Source: Lachnospiraceae bacterium (GTDB lineage: Bacteria > Bacillota > Clostridia > Lachnospirales > Lachnospiraceae). Taken from it: DNA of 64,000 bases. The stretch spans positions 114,980 to 178,979 of the forward strand of contig JALEJP010000019.1 in assembly GCA_022769625.1 (NCBI GenBank), read 5' to 3'. Position 1 is the first letter of the stretch. Every line of letters starts with the position of its first letter. Below are positions 6,782 through 15,841 of the stretch, in pieces. Under the pieces are notes generated by a model. It was not told the origin of the DNA. It was given only the letters and a program-made list of their open reading frames with translations, and did not search any database. Position numbers and translations under genes: made by a program.

Positions 6782-8350
6782 TTATTCTATTCCAAGCATA
6801 TTATTGACTACATTTCCGGAATTCTCATTTCCGCCAATGGTGGTCACATCATTCTGGGGATCTGTGTAACCCATATCCGCCCCGTTCGTATCCTGTGTTC
6901 CATCTGCGGGCTGTGTCTGCGCCGTTCCACCTGCTGAAGCAGTACTGCCTCCGGATGACGTGTCATCGGTCATATAACTGGAAACATTATAGGCAGCAGC
7001 CTGTGTGGGGAATTTCTGAATAATTTCTTTAAATGCTTTATTTGCCTTTTCCATATCGTTGGTATTGCGGTATGAAAACGCCAGATAATACCAGGCATTG
7101 AAATCATCCGGTTTCGCCTCGGTTGCTTTCTTCAGCTGTTCAATCGCTTTCTGATAGTCACCTGCAGCATAGGCAGTTGCTCCTGCAGCATACGCTTCAT
7201 TAAATACATAGTCTGAAAGAGCCGTCTTGAGGCTGGTGTAGAGCTCCTTGCCTTTTCCCGTCATACTGTCTTCGCTGATCTGATTCAAAGCATCCGCTGC
7301 CTTTGTCATATCGTTTGCGATATAATAATTTGCAGCCTCCAGAATGTCTTCATAAGACTCCGCCTTTTTGTTTGCCTCATCTTTTACTTTATTCGCCTCA
7401 TCCACTTTACTCTGATAATCGGCAATTTCCTCCTCAAGCCCCTGTACTTTCGAGACCTGAGCCGCCATCTTGGTATTGGCATCTGTCACCTGACTGTTTG
7501 CATCTGCATAAATACTCTGTCTGGTTGAGGGAACAACAAGAAACCATACCACAGCCGCTCCCAAAAGGATTCCCAGAAAAATATTGATAAAGGTAGCCAC
7601 GGTAGAACTGTCGCGAAACGTCGTCGGCTGAATGATCATCTCATTACCGCTCATGTAAGTCACCGTTCCATTTAGACGGTCTACCTTTTCTTTTGCATAC
7701 TTTTTCTTTCTCTTTTGTTCCAGGCTGGTACTGATACCGGTAGCAAGCTCCACTTCCTGCAGATAGCGCAGTGTTGTAGTGTTGTTTGTATCAATAAAAG
7801 CCGCTTTTTTTAACAGCTTTCTTGCTTTCTCGTATTCCTGATGTTTCAGATAAAGCAAAGCAAGCAGATGATAAGCCTTAATCAGCTTTGGGTTCTGTGA
7901 AAGAACCTTTTTCAGCTGAATCATTGCCATATCATCATTATCCTCACGACAGTAAACAAGTGCCTGGTTATATTTACGTATCGTCTGGTTAATGGTATCC
8001 AGTTTATTTTTATTGGACTGCAGCTTGTCGATGTAATACTCAGCCGCATTGTTCTCCGGATTCATGTTTTTGCTGATAACCCACTCAGTAAGAGCGGAAA
8101 CCACCTCACCGGATTCAAAATACACCAGACCCAGCAGATTTCTGGCATCCATATTTTCTTTATTAAATTCCAGGCTCCGCTTTAAAGATTTGATCGCACC
8201 GGAAAGATCCCGCACGCGAGCCTTATCCAATCCTTCATTATAGAGCAGATTGGAAATCCGGATAATCCGTTTCTGTATCGTAATATCTGCTCCGCAGCCG
8301 GTACAGTAATCTATATTCGAAAGCGGAGTTCCACAGTAAATACAATTCAT
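6782..8350 (-). CDS. Zinc-ribbon, TPR and coiled-coil membrane protein
   Basis: 522 aa. The N-terminal zinc ribbon has two CxxC pairs (CIYCGTP, CTGCGAD). TPR-like helices follow at about residues 30-200 (repeats such as AYHLLALLYLKHQEYEKARKLL). One membrane helix lies at about 250-272, then a coiled coil (about 285-335), then a second TPR block (YAAGDYQKAIEQLKKATEAKPDDFNAWYYLA) and a Ser/Gly/Thr-rich tail. The layout suggests a cytoplasmic TPR platform tied to an extracellular TPR domain. No enzymatic motif is seen. It is downstream of folC and a 48-aa protein on the same strand. Confidence 0.75.
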   Translation of the reverse strand: MNCIYCGTPLSNIDYCTGCGADITIQKRIIRISNLLYNEGLDKARVRDLSGAIKSLKRSLEFNKENMDARNLLGLVYFESGEVVSALTEWVISKNMNPENNAAEYYIDKLQSNKNKLDTINQTIRKYNQALVYCREDNDDMAMIQLKKVLSQNPKLIKAYHLLALLYLKHQEYEKARKLLKKAAFIDTNNTTTLRYLQEVELATGISTSLEQKRKKKYAKEKVDRLNGTVTYMSGNEMIIQPTTFRDSSTVATFINIFLGILLGAAVVWFLVVPSTRQSIYADANSQVTDANTKMAAQVSKVQGLEEEIADYQSKVDEANKVKDEANKKAESYEDILEAANYYIANDMTKAADALNQISEDSMTGKGKELYTSLKTALSDYVFNEAYAAGATAYAAGDYQKAIEQLKKATEAKPDDFNAWYYLAFSYRNTNDMEKANKAFKEIIQKFPTQAAAYNVSSYMTDDTSSGGSTASAGGTAQTQPADGTQDTNGADMGYTDPQNDVTTIGGNENSGNVVNNMLGIE

Positions 8351-8359
8351 GGTATCCCC

Positions 8360-8506
8360 TTATCTTCTTTTTTTCTTTTCATCCATCATCAGTTCCTTCA
8401 GAATATCGGTAATATCCGTCAGGTCGCGGTTGTAAATCGCATCCTCTGCTTCATTAACATCCAGACTGGGATGAAATTTTTTCAGCTCTTCTTCATAATT
8501 AATCAT
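8360..8506 (-). CDS. 48-aa acidic protein, unknown function
   Basis: Too short for the ORF track. MINYEEELKKFHPSLDVNEA continues to a Lys/Arg-rich end. AAGGAG lies 7 nt before the ATG at 8506, and the stop is 10 nt before the TPR gene, so it is probably the middle gene of a folC-48aa-TPR transcript. It is highly charged and predicted helical. Family not recognised. Confidence 0.6.
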   Translation of the reverse strand: MINYEEELKKFHPSLDVNEAEDAIYNRDLTDITDILKELMMDEKKKRR

Positions 8507-8582
8507 CTGTAACTCTCCTTTTATACAAGCAATGCAAAATCATCAGCCTCTGCTCTTAAATCTGTCCCATACGCTCTGCCCA

Positions 8583-9893
8583 TTAAGAAAGCGCATCCTT
8601 TTTTTCTTCAAGAATTGTCTTGATCTCCCCTACCAGATACAGAGAGCCTGCGCAAAACAAAAGGCCATCCTCCTTCAGTGCAAGTGCCTGTTCAAAAGCC
8701 GCCCTGATATCCGGCTGCGTAACAACACAGGCTTTCGTATGTGCCTGAAATACCAGGGACAGTTCCTCTGCAGGAACGATACGATCCCCCTTGATTTCCG
8801 TTACCACAACAGCCGCCGGGTTCGTCTGTGTGCAGATCGTCTCGATCATCTTTTCATAATCTTTCTCTACCACAGCAGAAAACAACAATACGATCCGATA
8901 CCTGTCCTGAACGTTCTGTACTGTGCGCACAAATTCCGCAATCCCATCGGAATTATGCGCTCCGTCTACCACAACTCCCGGAAGTATGGTCTCCATGCGT
9001 CCCTGCCATCTTGTCTTTCCAATGGCTTCCACACGCAAATCAATGGGAATCTCCCTGTCCGTATCAATTACATCCATAGCAAGAAGCGCCAGCGCGCTGT
9101 TTCTCACCTGATAAGGTGCCAGATAGGGCGCCGTCACTTTGGTATGTTCATAATACCCACAATTCAGGGAAAAATCAATGCTTTTGTCCGTGTTTCCCAA
9201 AATTTCATACATTTCTTCCCGAAGTCCGAATGCCGGCGCATGCATCTGTTCTGCACGCTCCAGGATCACTTTTTCTGCTTCCTTATTTCTTCCGTCATAG
9301 ATTACCGGAACTCCTGCTTTTATGATTCCCGCCTTTTCCACGGCAATCTCTTCTATGGTATCACCAAGGATTTCGGTATGATCCAGGCTGATCGAGGTAA
9401 TGACCGTTGCCAACGGATGCTCAATCGTATTGGTCGCATCCAGTCTCCCGCCCAGTCCTGTCTCCAGAACCACATATTCTGCGCGCTCCTTTTGGAAAGC
9501 TACCATGGCAGTTGCATAGAGCAGCTCGAAGTAGGTCGCATGGGGAAGCCCCTCTTCCACCATCTCATCAATTTTTGCCTGAACCTCCAGATAGGATTCC
9601 AGAAAAAGCTCATCGGAAATCGGCACCTGATCGATCTGAAACCGCTCATTGATGCGAACCAGATGAGGAGAGGTAAAAAGTGCGGTCCGTTTCCCGGCAA
9701 GCACCAGCATCTCCGACAAAAATGCGCAGACGGAGCCCTTTCCGTTGGTTCCGGCAACATGAATCACTTTCATGCCACGGTCCGGATGTCCAAGCCTTTT
9801 TAACAGCTCCCTGGTATGCTCCGGTTTATTCTTTGTTGTAAATTTGGGTACATTTAATATGTAATCTACTGCTTCTGTATAATTCAATCTCAT
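8583..9893 (-). CDS. folC: Bifunctional folylpolyglutamate synthase/dihydrofolate synthase
   Basis: About 436 aa from MRLNYTEAVDYILNVPKF; an in-frame ATG at 9905 is possible and neither start has a clean ribosome-binding site. Mur-ligase-type features: P-loop VAGTNGKGSVCAFLSEML, the TSPHLVRINERFQI segment, ETGLGGRLDATN, and the C-terminal domain with VVDGAHNSDGIAEF. It adds dihydropteroate/glutamate to make folates and extends polyglutamate tails in the cytoplasm. Full length for the family. Confidence 0.95.
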   Translation of the reverse strand: MRLNYTEAVDYILNVPKFTTKNKPEHTRELLKRLGHPDRGMKVIHVAGTNGKGSVCAFLSEMLVLAGKRTALFTSPHLVRINERFQIDQVPISDELFLESYLEVQAKIDEMVEEGLPHATYFELLYATAMVAFQKERAEYVVLETGLGGRLDATNTIEHPLATVITSISLDHTEILGDTIEEIAVEKAGIIKAGVPVIYDGRNKEAEKVILERAEQMHAPAFGLREEMYEILGNTDKSIDFSLNCGYYEHTKVTAPYLAPYQVRNSALALLAMDVIDTDREIPIDLRVEAIGKTRWQGRMETILPGVVVDGAHNSDGIAEFVRTVQNVQDRYRIVLLFSAVVEKDYEKMIETICTQTNPAAVVVTEIKGDRIVPAEELSLVFQAHTKACVVTQPDIRAAFEQALALKEDGLLFCAGSLYLVGEIKTILEEKKDALS

Positions 9894-10032
9894 CCACCAC
9901 ACCATTTTTATTTTGTAGAACAGCCGGCTCCTGCCCTCTGCCCTTCTGCATCGCGGCAGGTCGCTGACCGTTCCTTACCTATTATAATATAGCCTCGCCA
10001 ATATGCAAGCATTTCTTTTCGCACAAAGCACC

Positions 10033-10068
10033 AAAAAGCACAGGAAACTTCTATGATTCCTGTGCCTT
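10033..10068 (-). terminator. Terminator of ABC operon 1
   Basis: Minus-strand stem GCACAGGAA/TTCCTGTGC, extended by AAAGGC, followed by TTTTT. It lies 28 nt after the ATP-binding gene. Confidence 0.8.
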
Positions 10069-10095
10069 TCTTTTGAAATAATTATATCTGAAACT

Positions 10096-10845
10096 CTACA
10101 GTACTTTACTCAGGAAATTCTGCAGACGTTCCGTCTTTGGTGCCGTAAAGATTTCCTCCGGCACACCTTCCTCCACAATCTTACCTTCTGCCATAAAAAT
10201 GACGCGGTCAGATACTTCCCTTGCAAATCCCATCTCATGTGTTACCACAACCATGGTCATATGTTCCTTTGCCAGATCTCCCATAACGTTTAATACTTCG
10301 CCGACCATCTCTGGATCCAGCGCGGAAGTTGGCTCATCAAACAGCATGACTTCGGGATTCATACAAAGGGCACGCACAATTGCGATACGCTGTTTCTGCC
10401 CTCCGGAAAGCTGACTTGGATAGGCATACGCACGATCAGCCAGACCAACACGCTCCAGAAGCTTCATTGCCTGCGCTTCTGCCTCTTCCTTACTTTTTTT
10501 CTGCAGCTTCATCGGTGCAATCGTCATATTGCGGAGAATCGTCATATGCGGAAACAGATTAAAATGCTGAAATACCATTCCCATTCTCTGACGATGCCTG
10601 TCAATATCTGTTTTCGGATCCATCAGATCCTCTCCTTCGAAAATGATACGTCCCTTTGTGGGATCCTCCAGACGATTGAGGCACCGAAGAAAAGTGCTTT
10701 TACCGGAACCGGAAGGACCGATGATACATACCACTTCACCCCGGTAAATATCTGCGCTTACCCCGTTTAAAGCATGCACATCACTTCCAAAGGTTTTTGT
10801 AAGGTTCTGAACCTGAATTACAACTTCATTTTTATCAACGCTCAC
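10096..10845 (-). CDS. Polar amino-acid ABC transporter ATP-binding protein (system 1)
   Basis: 249 aa. The start is the GTG at 10845 ([15 protein letters not shown]), with GAGGAGG 10 nt upstream; the track start is further upstream within the permease gene. Walker [10 protein letters not shown]-loop VFQHFNLF, signature LSGGQKQR, Walker [15 protein letters not shown] and H-switch [10 protein letters not shown] are the GlnQ/HisP pattern. It powers import through the adjacent permease, which it overlaps by 11 nt. The substrate is not decidable; a polar amino acid such as glutamine is likely. Confidence 0.94.
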   Translation of the reverse strand: MSVDKNEVVIQVQNLTKTFGSDVHALNGVSADIYRGEVVCIIGPSGSGKSTFLRCLNRLEDPTKGRIIFEGEDLMDPKTDIDRHRQRMGMVFQHFNLFPHMTILRNMTIAPMKLQKKSKEEAEAQAMKLLERVGLADRAYAYPSQLSGGQKQRIAIVRALCMNPEVMLFDEPTSALDPEMVGEVLNVMGDLAKEHMTMVVVTHEMGFAREVSDRVIFMAEGKIVEEGVPEEIFTAPKTERLQNFLSKVL

Positions 10846-11515
10846 TGTTACGCAGCCTCCTCTCCAGTATGGAAACCAGCTTTTCAAAGAAAAGCACCAT
10901 AATCAGATAAATTGCGGCTACTGTCAGCAGAGGAAACAGTGCATTGTATGTCTGACTTCGGATAATATCTCCGCCCTTCGTAAGATCCTGCAATGCTATG
11001 TAACCGGAAACCGAGGTTTCCTTCAGCAGTACGATAAACTCGTTTGCCAGAGCAGGAAGAACATTTTTCAATGCCTGCGGAAGTATAATGAATACCATCG
11101 TCTGCACATAACTGAATCCAAGGCTTCTTCCCGCCTCAAACTGACCATTGTCGATGGACATAATTCCGCTTCGAATAATCTCGGCCACATAGGCACCGGA
11201 GTTGATTCCAAACGCCATAACTGCAACAACAATTTTGTTGATATCAACACTCGCAAAAACGACAAAATAAATAATCAGAAGCTGTACCAGAACAGGCGTT
11301 CCCCGGATAACCGTCAGATAAATCTTGGCAATAAAATTCAGAACCTTTCCTTTGCCCGTCTTATCATAGGTTGCACGGATCACTGCGATCAGAAACCCGA
11401 TCAGAATGCCCATGAGAACTGCAAAGAATGTGATCTGCAGCGTAGTTCCGAGACCATTTACAATGTATTTCCAGCGGTCATCCTTAATAAAATTCAAATA
11501 GATCTGTTTTGACAT
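10835..11515 (-). CDS. Polar amino-acid ABC transporter permease (system 1)
   Basis: 226 aa of the HisM/GlnP type. [17 protein letters not shown] begins the first helix, and the EAA loop [24 protein letters not shown] contacts the ATPase. About five membrane helices. It forms a homodimer channel. It starts 24 nt after the binding-protein gene, without an intervening hairpin, unlike systems 2 and 3. Confidence 0.94.
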   Translation of the reverse strand: MSKQIYLNFIKDDRWKYIVNGLGTTLQITFFAVLMGILIGFLIAVIRATYDKTGKGKVLNFIAKIYLTVIRGTPVLVQLLIIYFVVFASVDINKIVVAVMAFGINSGAYVAEIIRSGIMSIDNGQFEAGRSLGFSYVQTMVFIILPQALKNVLPALANEFIVLLKETSVSGYIALQDLTKGGDIIRSQTYNALFPLLTVAAIYLIMVLFFEKLVSILERRLRNSER

Positions 11516-11538
11516 GGCATCCCCTTTAGTACTTTTTC

Positions 11539-12300
11539 TTATTCAGCAGTGATGTACTTGTCTACGATTTTATCCAGCTCGCCGGATTCCTTCAGTTCAG
11601 CCAGCGCACCATTGATTTTCTCAAGAAGTTCATCGTTATCCTTTGCGATTGCAATCGCATAATCTTCTTCCGTAAACGCCTCATCCAGAATCTTCAGTCC
11701 TTCATTTTCCTCAACAAATACCTTTGCAGGCTCGCCATCAATGATTACTGCATCGATCTTGTCCTGAGACAGAGCCTGAACTGCCTCGAAACCTTTATTA
11801 TAACGTTCTACTGTTGCACCCTCGATATCACCGGCATATGCGTCACCGGTCGTTCCAAGCTGTACGCCTACTTTCTTTCCGGAGAGATCATCCGGACTTG
11901 CGATCGTGCTGTCCTCTTTTACGATAACAACCTGAGATGCATGTGCATAGGTATCACTGAAATTTACATTCTCCAGACGATCTTCCGTCACTGTCATACC
12001 AGCCATACCCATATCTGCCTTACCGGAATTTACTGCTACGATAATAGAATCAAATGCCATATCCTCAATCTTCAGTTCCATCCCAAGCTTATCTGCGATA
12101 GCTTGTGCAATCTCAGCATCAATTCCAATTACATTCTCACCTTCGTAATATTCATAGGGCGGAAACTCCGCATTGGTCGCCATAACCAGTGTGCCGCCTG
12201 CTGCTTCTGCTGCCTCTGTAGATTCTGTTTTTTTGCTGCCGCATGCAACCATTGACAGCGCCATAACTCCGATTAATACTGTTGCAATTAACTTCTTCAT
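11539..12300 (-). CDS. Polar amino-acid ABC transporter substrate-binding lipoprotein (system 1)
   Basis: 253 aa. Lipoprotein signal MKKLIATVLIGVMALSMVAC, with the lipidated Cys at about residue 20, then the SBP_bac_3 fold (FPPYEYYEGENVIGIDAEIAQAIADKLG; DMGMAGMTVTEDR; GTTGDAYAGDIEGATV). It captures the substrate outside the membrane for the 10835-11515 permease. First gene of the operon. Confidence 0.95.
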   Translation of the reverse strand: MKKLIATVLIGVMALSMVACGSKKTESTEAAEAAGGTLVMATNAEFPPYEYYEGENVIGIDAEIAQAIADKLGMELKIEDMAFDSIIVAVNSGKADMGMAGMTVTEDRLENVNFSDTYAHASQVVIVKEDSTIASPDDLSGKKVGVQLGTTGDAYAGDIEGATVERYNKGFEAVQALSQDKIDAVIIDGEPAKVFVEENEGLKILDEAFTEEDYAIAIAKDNDELLEKINGALAELKESGELDKIVDKYITAE

Positions 12301-12369
12301 ACTTTACCTCCTGAGTGAAAAAATATTTGCGACTGTACAATAATGTCCAGCCGCCTTGCTTTAGGTTTG

Positions 12370-12398
12370 AGTTTACCACCGATTTTCCGTACTGTCAA
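12370..12398 (-). promoter_or_regulatory. SigA promoter of ABC operon 1
   Basis: Minus-strand TTGACA (12393-12398), 17-nt spacer, TAAACT (12370-12375), 70 nt upstream of the binding-protein ATG. Confidence 0.7.
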
Positions 12399-12478
12399 CG
12401 GAATTCCTGTATAGAAAGTCAACTTTTTACATATTCATGCATATTTCTTTCGGTTTTCCCGGATTTCCTGTCTGTTTT

Positions 12479-13372
12479 TCAAATCCCTTCCCCATAGAAG
12501 GATGGAATATAGCATTGCCCGGCACTTTCTCTTTCCTGAATAAATCCATTTTCCACTCCAAGCGATACCGCAAAATCAACCAGCCGGTCATATTCCCTTC
12601 CCGTTACTTTTCGATTGATTTCCGGATAATCCTCCAGTCCTGTAAGCGGTGTATACTGACTCATCAGACTGACCGCAACCTGATTTCCATACTGTCTGTA
12701 TACATATTCGACGATTGCCTCCGCTTCTTTCCGGTGTCCCGGGAGCAGCAGATGACGGACGATCACGCCCTGTTTCATCATGCCATCCTCCGTGTAAAGT
12801 GTCTCCGGCTGCTGCCTTACCATCTCTTTGAGGGCCTGCTTTGCAACCTCCGGATAATTCGCCGCATTTGAATACCGCATGGCACTTTCCGGATTCATAT
12901 ATTTAAAATCTGTCAGATAAATGTCAATCAAACCATCCAGCAGACAAAGAGACTCTGTCTTTTCATATCCGCCACAGTTATAGACAAAGGGCAGGGAAAA
13001 ACCTCTGCTTTTTGCCAGACGGATCGCCTCTGCAATCTGATCCGCGTAGTGGCTTGGCGTTACCAGATTAATATTGGCAGCCCCCTGTTTCTGAAGATCA
13101 AAGAATATTTCACTTAGACGTTCCACAGAAATCTCTTTTCCCATACGTCCTGATGCAATTTCGTGATTTTGACAGTAAACACAGCGCAGGTTACAGCCCA
13201 CAAAAAAGATCGTACCTGAGCCACAGGTTCCGGAAATGCAGGGCTCTTCCCAAAAATGAAGGGCAGCTCGCGCTGCCCGGATGCCTTTTCCTGTCATTTT
13301 GCAGTAACCTGCATGTCCGTCTTCACGTCTTGCGCTGCACTCTCTTGGACAGAGCATACATTTTTTACCCAT
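12479..13372 (-). CDS. PflX-like radical SAM protein
   Basis: 297 aa. N-terminal cysteine cluster (CMLCPRECSA...GYC), then the radical SAM CxxxCxxC in GCNLRCVYCQNHEI at about residues 58-71. The remaining TIM-barrel resembles COG1313 (PflX, annotated as a putative pyruvate formate-lyase activating enzyme). The extra N-terminal Cys motif distinguishes it from true PflA. Substrate unknown; no glycyl-radical enzyme is nearby. It is 42 nt downstream of asnA with GGAGG before its ATG, so it may be co-transcribed with asnA. Confidence 0.85.
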   Translation of the reverse strand: MGKKCMLCPRECSARREDGHAGYCKMTGKGIRAARAALHFWEEPCISGTCGSGTIFFVGCNLRCVYCQNHEIASGRMGKEISVERLSEIFFDLQKQGAANINLVTPSHYADQIAEAIRLAKSRGFSLPFVYNCGGYEKTESLCLLDGLIDIYLTDFKYMNPESAMRYSNAANYPEVAKQALKEMVRQQPETLYTEDGMMKQGVIVRHLLLPGHRKEAEAIVEYVYRQYGNQVAVSLMSQYTPLTGLEDYPEINRKVTGREYDRLVDFAVSLGVENGFIQERESAGQCYIPSFYGEGI

Positions 13373-13413
13373 TACCGCAAACCTCCATTTTCAGTGGTCG
13401 GCACAATGTTGGC

Positions 13414-14421
13414 TCATAATAATTCAATACCGGCTTTTTCACATGTATCCAGTGTAATCTGATCCCAGATGGAAGCCTGCACTTCTCCCACATGTGCTTT
13501 TCCAAGCAGAAGCATACAGACTCTTGACTGTCCAATACCTCCTCCAATCGTCAGAGGAAGCTTTCCTTCCAGCAGAAGTTTGTGGAACGGAAGATTTCTT
13601 CTCTCCACGCATCCTGCCTTTTTCAGCTGTTCATCCAGTGACTGTTCATTCACACGGATACCCATGGATGATATCTCCAGAGCACATCCCAGTGTCTCAT
13701 GCCAGAACAGCAGGTCACCGTTTAATTTCCAGTCATCATAATCCGGTGCACGGCCATCGTGCGGCTCGCCATTTGAGAGCTTATCACCGATCTGCATGAT
13801 AAACACGGTACGGTGTTCTTTCACAAATGCATTCTCCCGCTCCTTGGGAGTCAGTTCCGGATAAAGATCATAAAGCTGCTGTGATGTCACAAAGACCACA
13901 TCACGCTCCAGATCCAGATCCAGGTGGGGATAATGATACTTTAATTCATCCAGTGTGTTGCAGATCACACCTACAATCCGTTTTACCACAGCCTTCAGAT
14001 AATCCTCTGTCCGCTCACATGCATCGATCACTTTCTCCCAGTCCCACTGATCCACGTAGCAGGAATGCAGATTATCCAACTCCTCATCTCTGCGGATAGC
14101 GTTCATATCCGTCAAAATTCCTTTTCCGACCCGGAATCCATAACGGTACAGAGCCATACGTTTCCATTTTGCCAGAGAATGTACCACCTGTGCCTCCATA
14201 TTGGCTGCAGGTATTTCAAAAGAAACCGGGCGCTCCACACCGTTCAGATCATCATTCAGACCAGATTTTGGATCCACAAACAAAGGTGCGGTTACTCTTT
14301 TCAGATGCAGTGCCATACACAGTTTTTTCTGCATGGTACTTTTAATGATTCCGATCGCCTCCTGCGTCTCATACATGGAAAGCATGGAACAATAATGCTC
14401 CGGAACAATTACTTTATTCAT
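13414..14421 (-). CDS. asnA: Aspartate-ammonia ligase (AsnA-type asparagine synthetase)
   Basis: 335 aa from MNKVIVPEHYCSMLSMYETQ; GAGGAGG lies 8 nt before the ATG at 14421, whereas the track's longer frame overlaps uraA. It is class II aminoacyl-tRNA-synthetase-like; recognisable blocks are LFVDPKSGLNDDLNGVERPV, VDQWDWEKVI and GGGIGQSRVCMLLLGKAHVGEVQ. It makes asparagine from aspartate, ammonia and ATP (AMP + PPi released). Confidence 0.96.
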   Translation of the reverse strand: MNKVIVPEHYCSMLSMYETQEAIGIIKSTMQKKLCMALHLKRVTAPLFVDPKSGLNDDLNGVERPVSFEIPAANMEAQVVHSLAKWKRMALYRYGFRVGKGILTDMNAIRRDEELDNLHSCYVDQWDWEKVIDACERTEDYLKAVVKRIVGVICNTLDELKYHYPHLDLDLERDVVFVTSQQLYDLYPELTPKERENAFVKEHRTVFIMQIGDKLSNGEPHDGRAPDYDDWKLNGDLLFWHETLGCALEISSMGIRVNEQSLDEQLKKAGCVERRNLPFHKLLLEGKLPLTIGGGIGQSRVCMLLLGKAHVGEVQASIWDQITLDTCEKAGIELL

Positions 14422-14443
14422 GATAAAAACCTCCTCATTTTTC

Positions 14444-15694
14444 TTATTTGTCATTTGTCAGTCCCAGCCGGTCCAGAACATAGAAGATCAGACTCACTGC
14501 CATTCCAACCACACAGGCCAGAACCATGCCTGTCATCTCAACATTACCGATCTTCAGTGCAATGCCGGACAGCCCGGTTACAAATACTACGGAAGTCAGC
14601 GCCAGATTTCTGGACTGACTGTAATCTACCTTGGAATCCACCAGCAGACGAATGCCTGAGGTACCGATCATTCCGTAGAGCAAAAAGGACACTCCGCCGA
14701 TAACCGGTCCTGGAATGGTACTGATCAGCGCTGCAAGTTTTCCCAGGAAGGAACAGCAGATGGAGAGTACTGCTGCGCCTCCGATAACCTGAACACTGTA
14801 AACACCGGTCATTGCCATAACTCCAATATTCTCTCCGTATGTGGTAGTTGGGACAGAACCCACGAAACCGGAAATCATGGTTGAGAAAAAGTCGCCAAAC
14901 AAAGTGCGGTGAAGACCTGGATCTTTTAACAGGTCTCTTCCCACGATCTCACTTGTCACAACCTGATGTCCTATGTGCTCCGACACCACCAGCAGCAGTG
15001 CCGGCATCAGCGTCATAATCGCCTCAAAATTGAATTTTGGAAACTGGAATGTGGGCAGCGCAAAGAACGATGCCTGCGCAACCTCTGTAAAATCCAGGAT
15101 ACCACAGGCTGCAGCCGCCACATATCCTGCAACGATGGCAACCAGAATGGGAATAACCCCCAGAAAACCGCGAAACAGAATCTGGCCAAACACTGCAACT
15201 CCCAGTGTTATAAGAAAAACAATCACATTTTTCGGATTGATGGATTCTTCCAGCAATCCGGCATTGCTGGCCGCGTTGCCGGCAAGCTCCAGACCAATCA
15301 AGGCTACCACCGGACCCATGGCAGCCGGCGGCAGTACAATATCAATCCATTTTGTACCAAATTTTTTAATAACTGCCGCGATAATAATACCGCCGATACC
15401 GATCGCCACAAATCCACCCAAAGCATATGGATAACCAAAGCGTTCAATGACAAGTCCGGCCGGAACCAGAAAAGCAAAACTGGATCCAAGATAAGCCGGT
15501 GCTTTTCCTTTCGTCACAACAATAAACACCAATGTACCCACACCATTCATCAACAGAACGATGGCCGGATTGATTCCAAACAAAAACGGAACCAGAACCG
15601 ATGCGCCAAACATGGCAAACATATGCTGGATACTAAGCGGTATCAACATCTTTACCGGGACTTTTTTATCCACCTGAATTATTTTCTTTTCCAT
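14444..15694 (-). CDS. uraA: Uracil permease, NCS2 family
   Basis: 416 aa from MEKKIIQVDKKVPVKMLIPLS, start supported by AAAGGAG. About 12-14 membrane helices. The NCS2 signature region is LLLVVSEHIGHQVVTSEIVGRDL, with the catalytic-type Glu of SEHIGH, and TTTYGENIGVMAMTGV. It imports uracil with protons. It lies downstream of carB, and the shared pyrimidine theme supports uracil over xanthine. A short hairpin (GCTTCCTG/CAGGAAGC, about 15727-15753) is in its leader; I see no clear PyrR site. Confidence 0.93.
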   Translation of the reverse strand: MEKKIIQVDKKVPVKMLIPLSIQHMFAMFGASVLVPFLFGINPAIVLLMNGVGTLVFIVVTKGKAPAYLGSSFAFLVPAGLVIERFGYPYALGGFVAIGIGGIIIAAVIKKFGTKWIDIVLPPAAMGPVVALIGLELAGNAASNAGLLEESINPKNVIVFLITLGVAVFGQILFRGFLGVIPILVAIVAGYVAAAACGILDFTEVAQASFFALPTFQFPKFNFEAIMTLMPALLLVVSEHIGHQVVTSEIVGRDLLKDPGLHRTLFGDFFSTMISGFVGSVPTTTYGENIGVMAMTGVYSVQVIGGAAVLSICCSFLGKLAALISTIPGPVIGGVSFLLYGMIGTSGIRLLVDSKVDYSQSRNLALTSVVFVTGLSGIALKIGNVEMTGMVLACVVGMAVSLIFYVLDRLGLTNDK

Positions 15695-15782
15695 TTTTTC
15701 TCCTTTCCCTTCTTTCACATGTGTAAGGCTTCCTGTTCTTTCCCTGAATCAGGAAGCAGCAGGAACATCTGCCATTCTGCGT

Positions 15783-15821
15783 AAAAAGGGTGCCCGTCCT
15801 CTCTCAGGGAGATCGGGCACC
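15783..15821 (-). terminator. Terminator after carB
   Basis: Minus-strand stem GGTGCCCG/CGGGCACC followed by CTTTTT, 20 nt after the carB stop. It separates carB from uraA, so any readthrough to uraA would be partial. Confidence 0.8.
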
Positions 15822-15841
15822 TTTGCCTCTTTCTTTTCCTG

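Noticed and set aside
8532-9803. 423-aa plus-strand ORF opposite folC
   Set aside because: No domain features or ribosome-binding site; antisense of a complete folC.
15726-15821. Possible PyrR attenuator upstream of uraA
   Set aside because: The hairpin after carB has a loop (CCTGAGAGAGG) vaguely like a PyrR binding loop, but the canonical stem and antiterminator are not seen; a plain carB terminator explains it.
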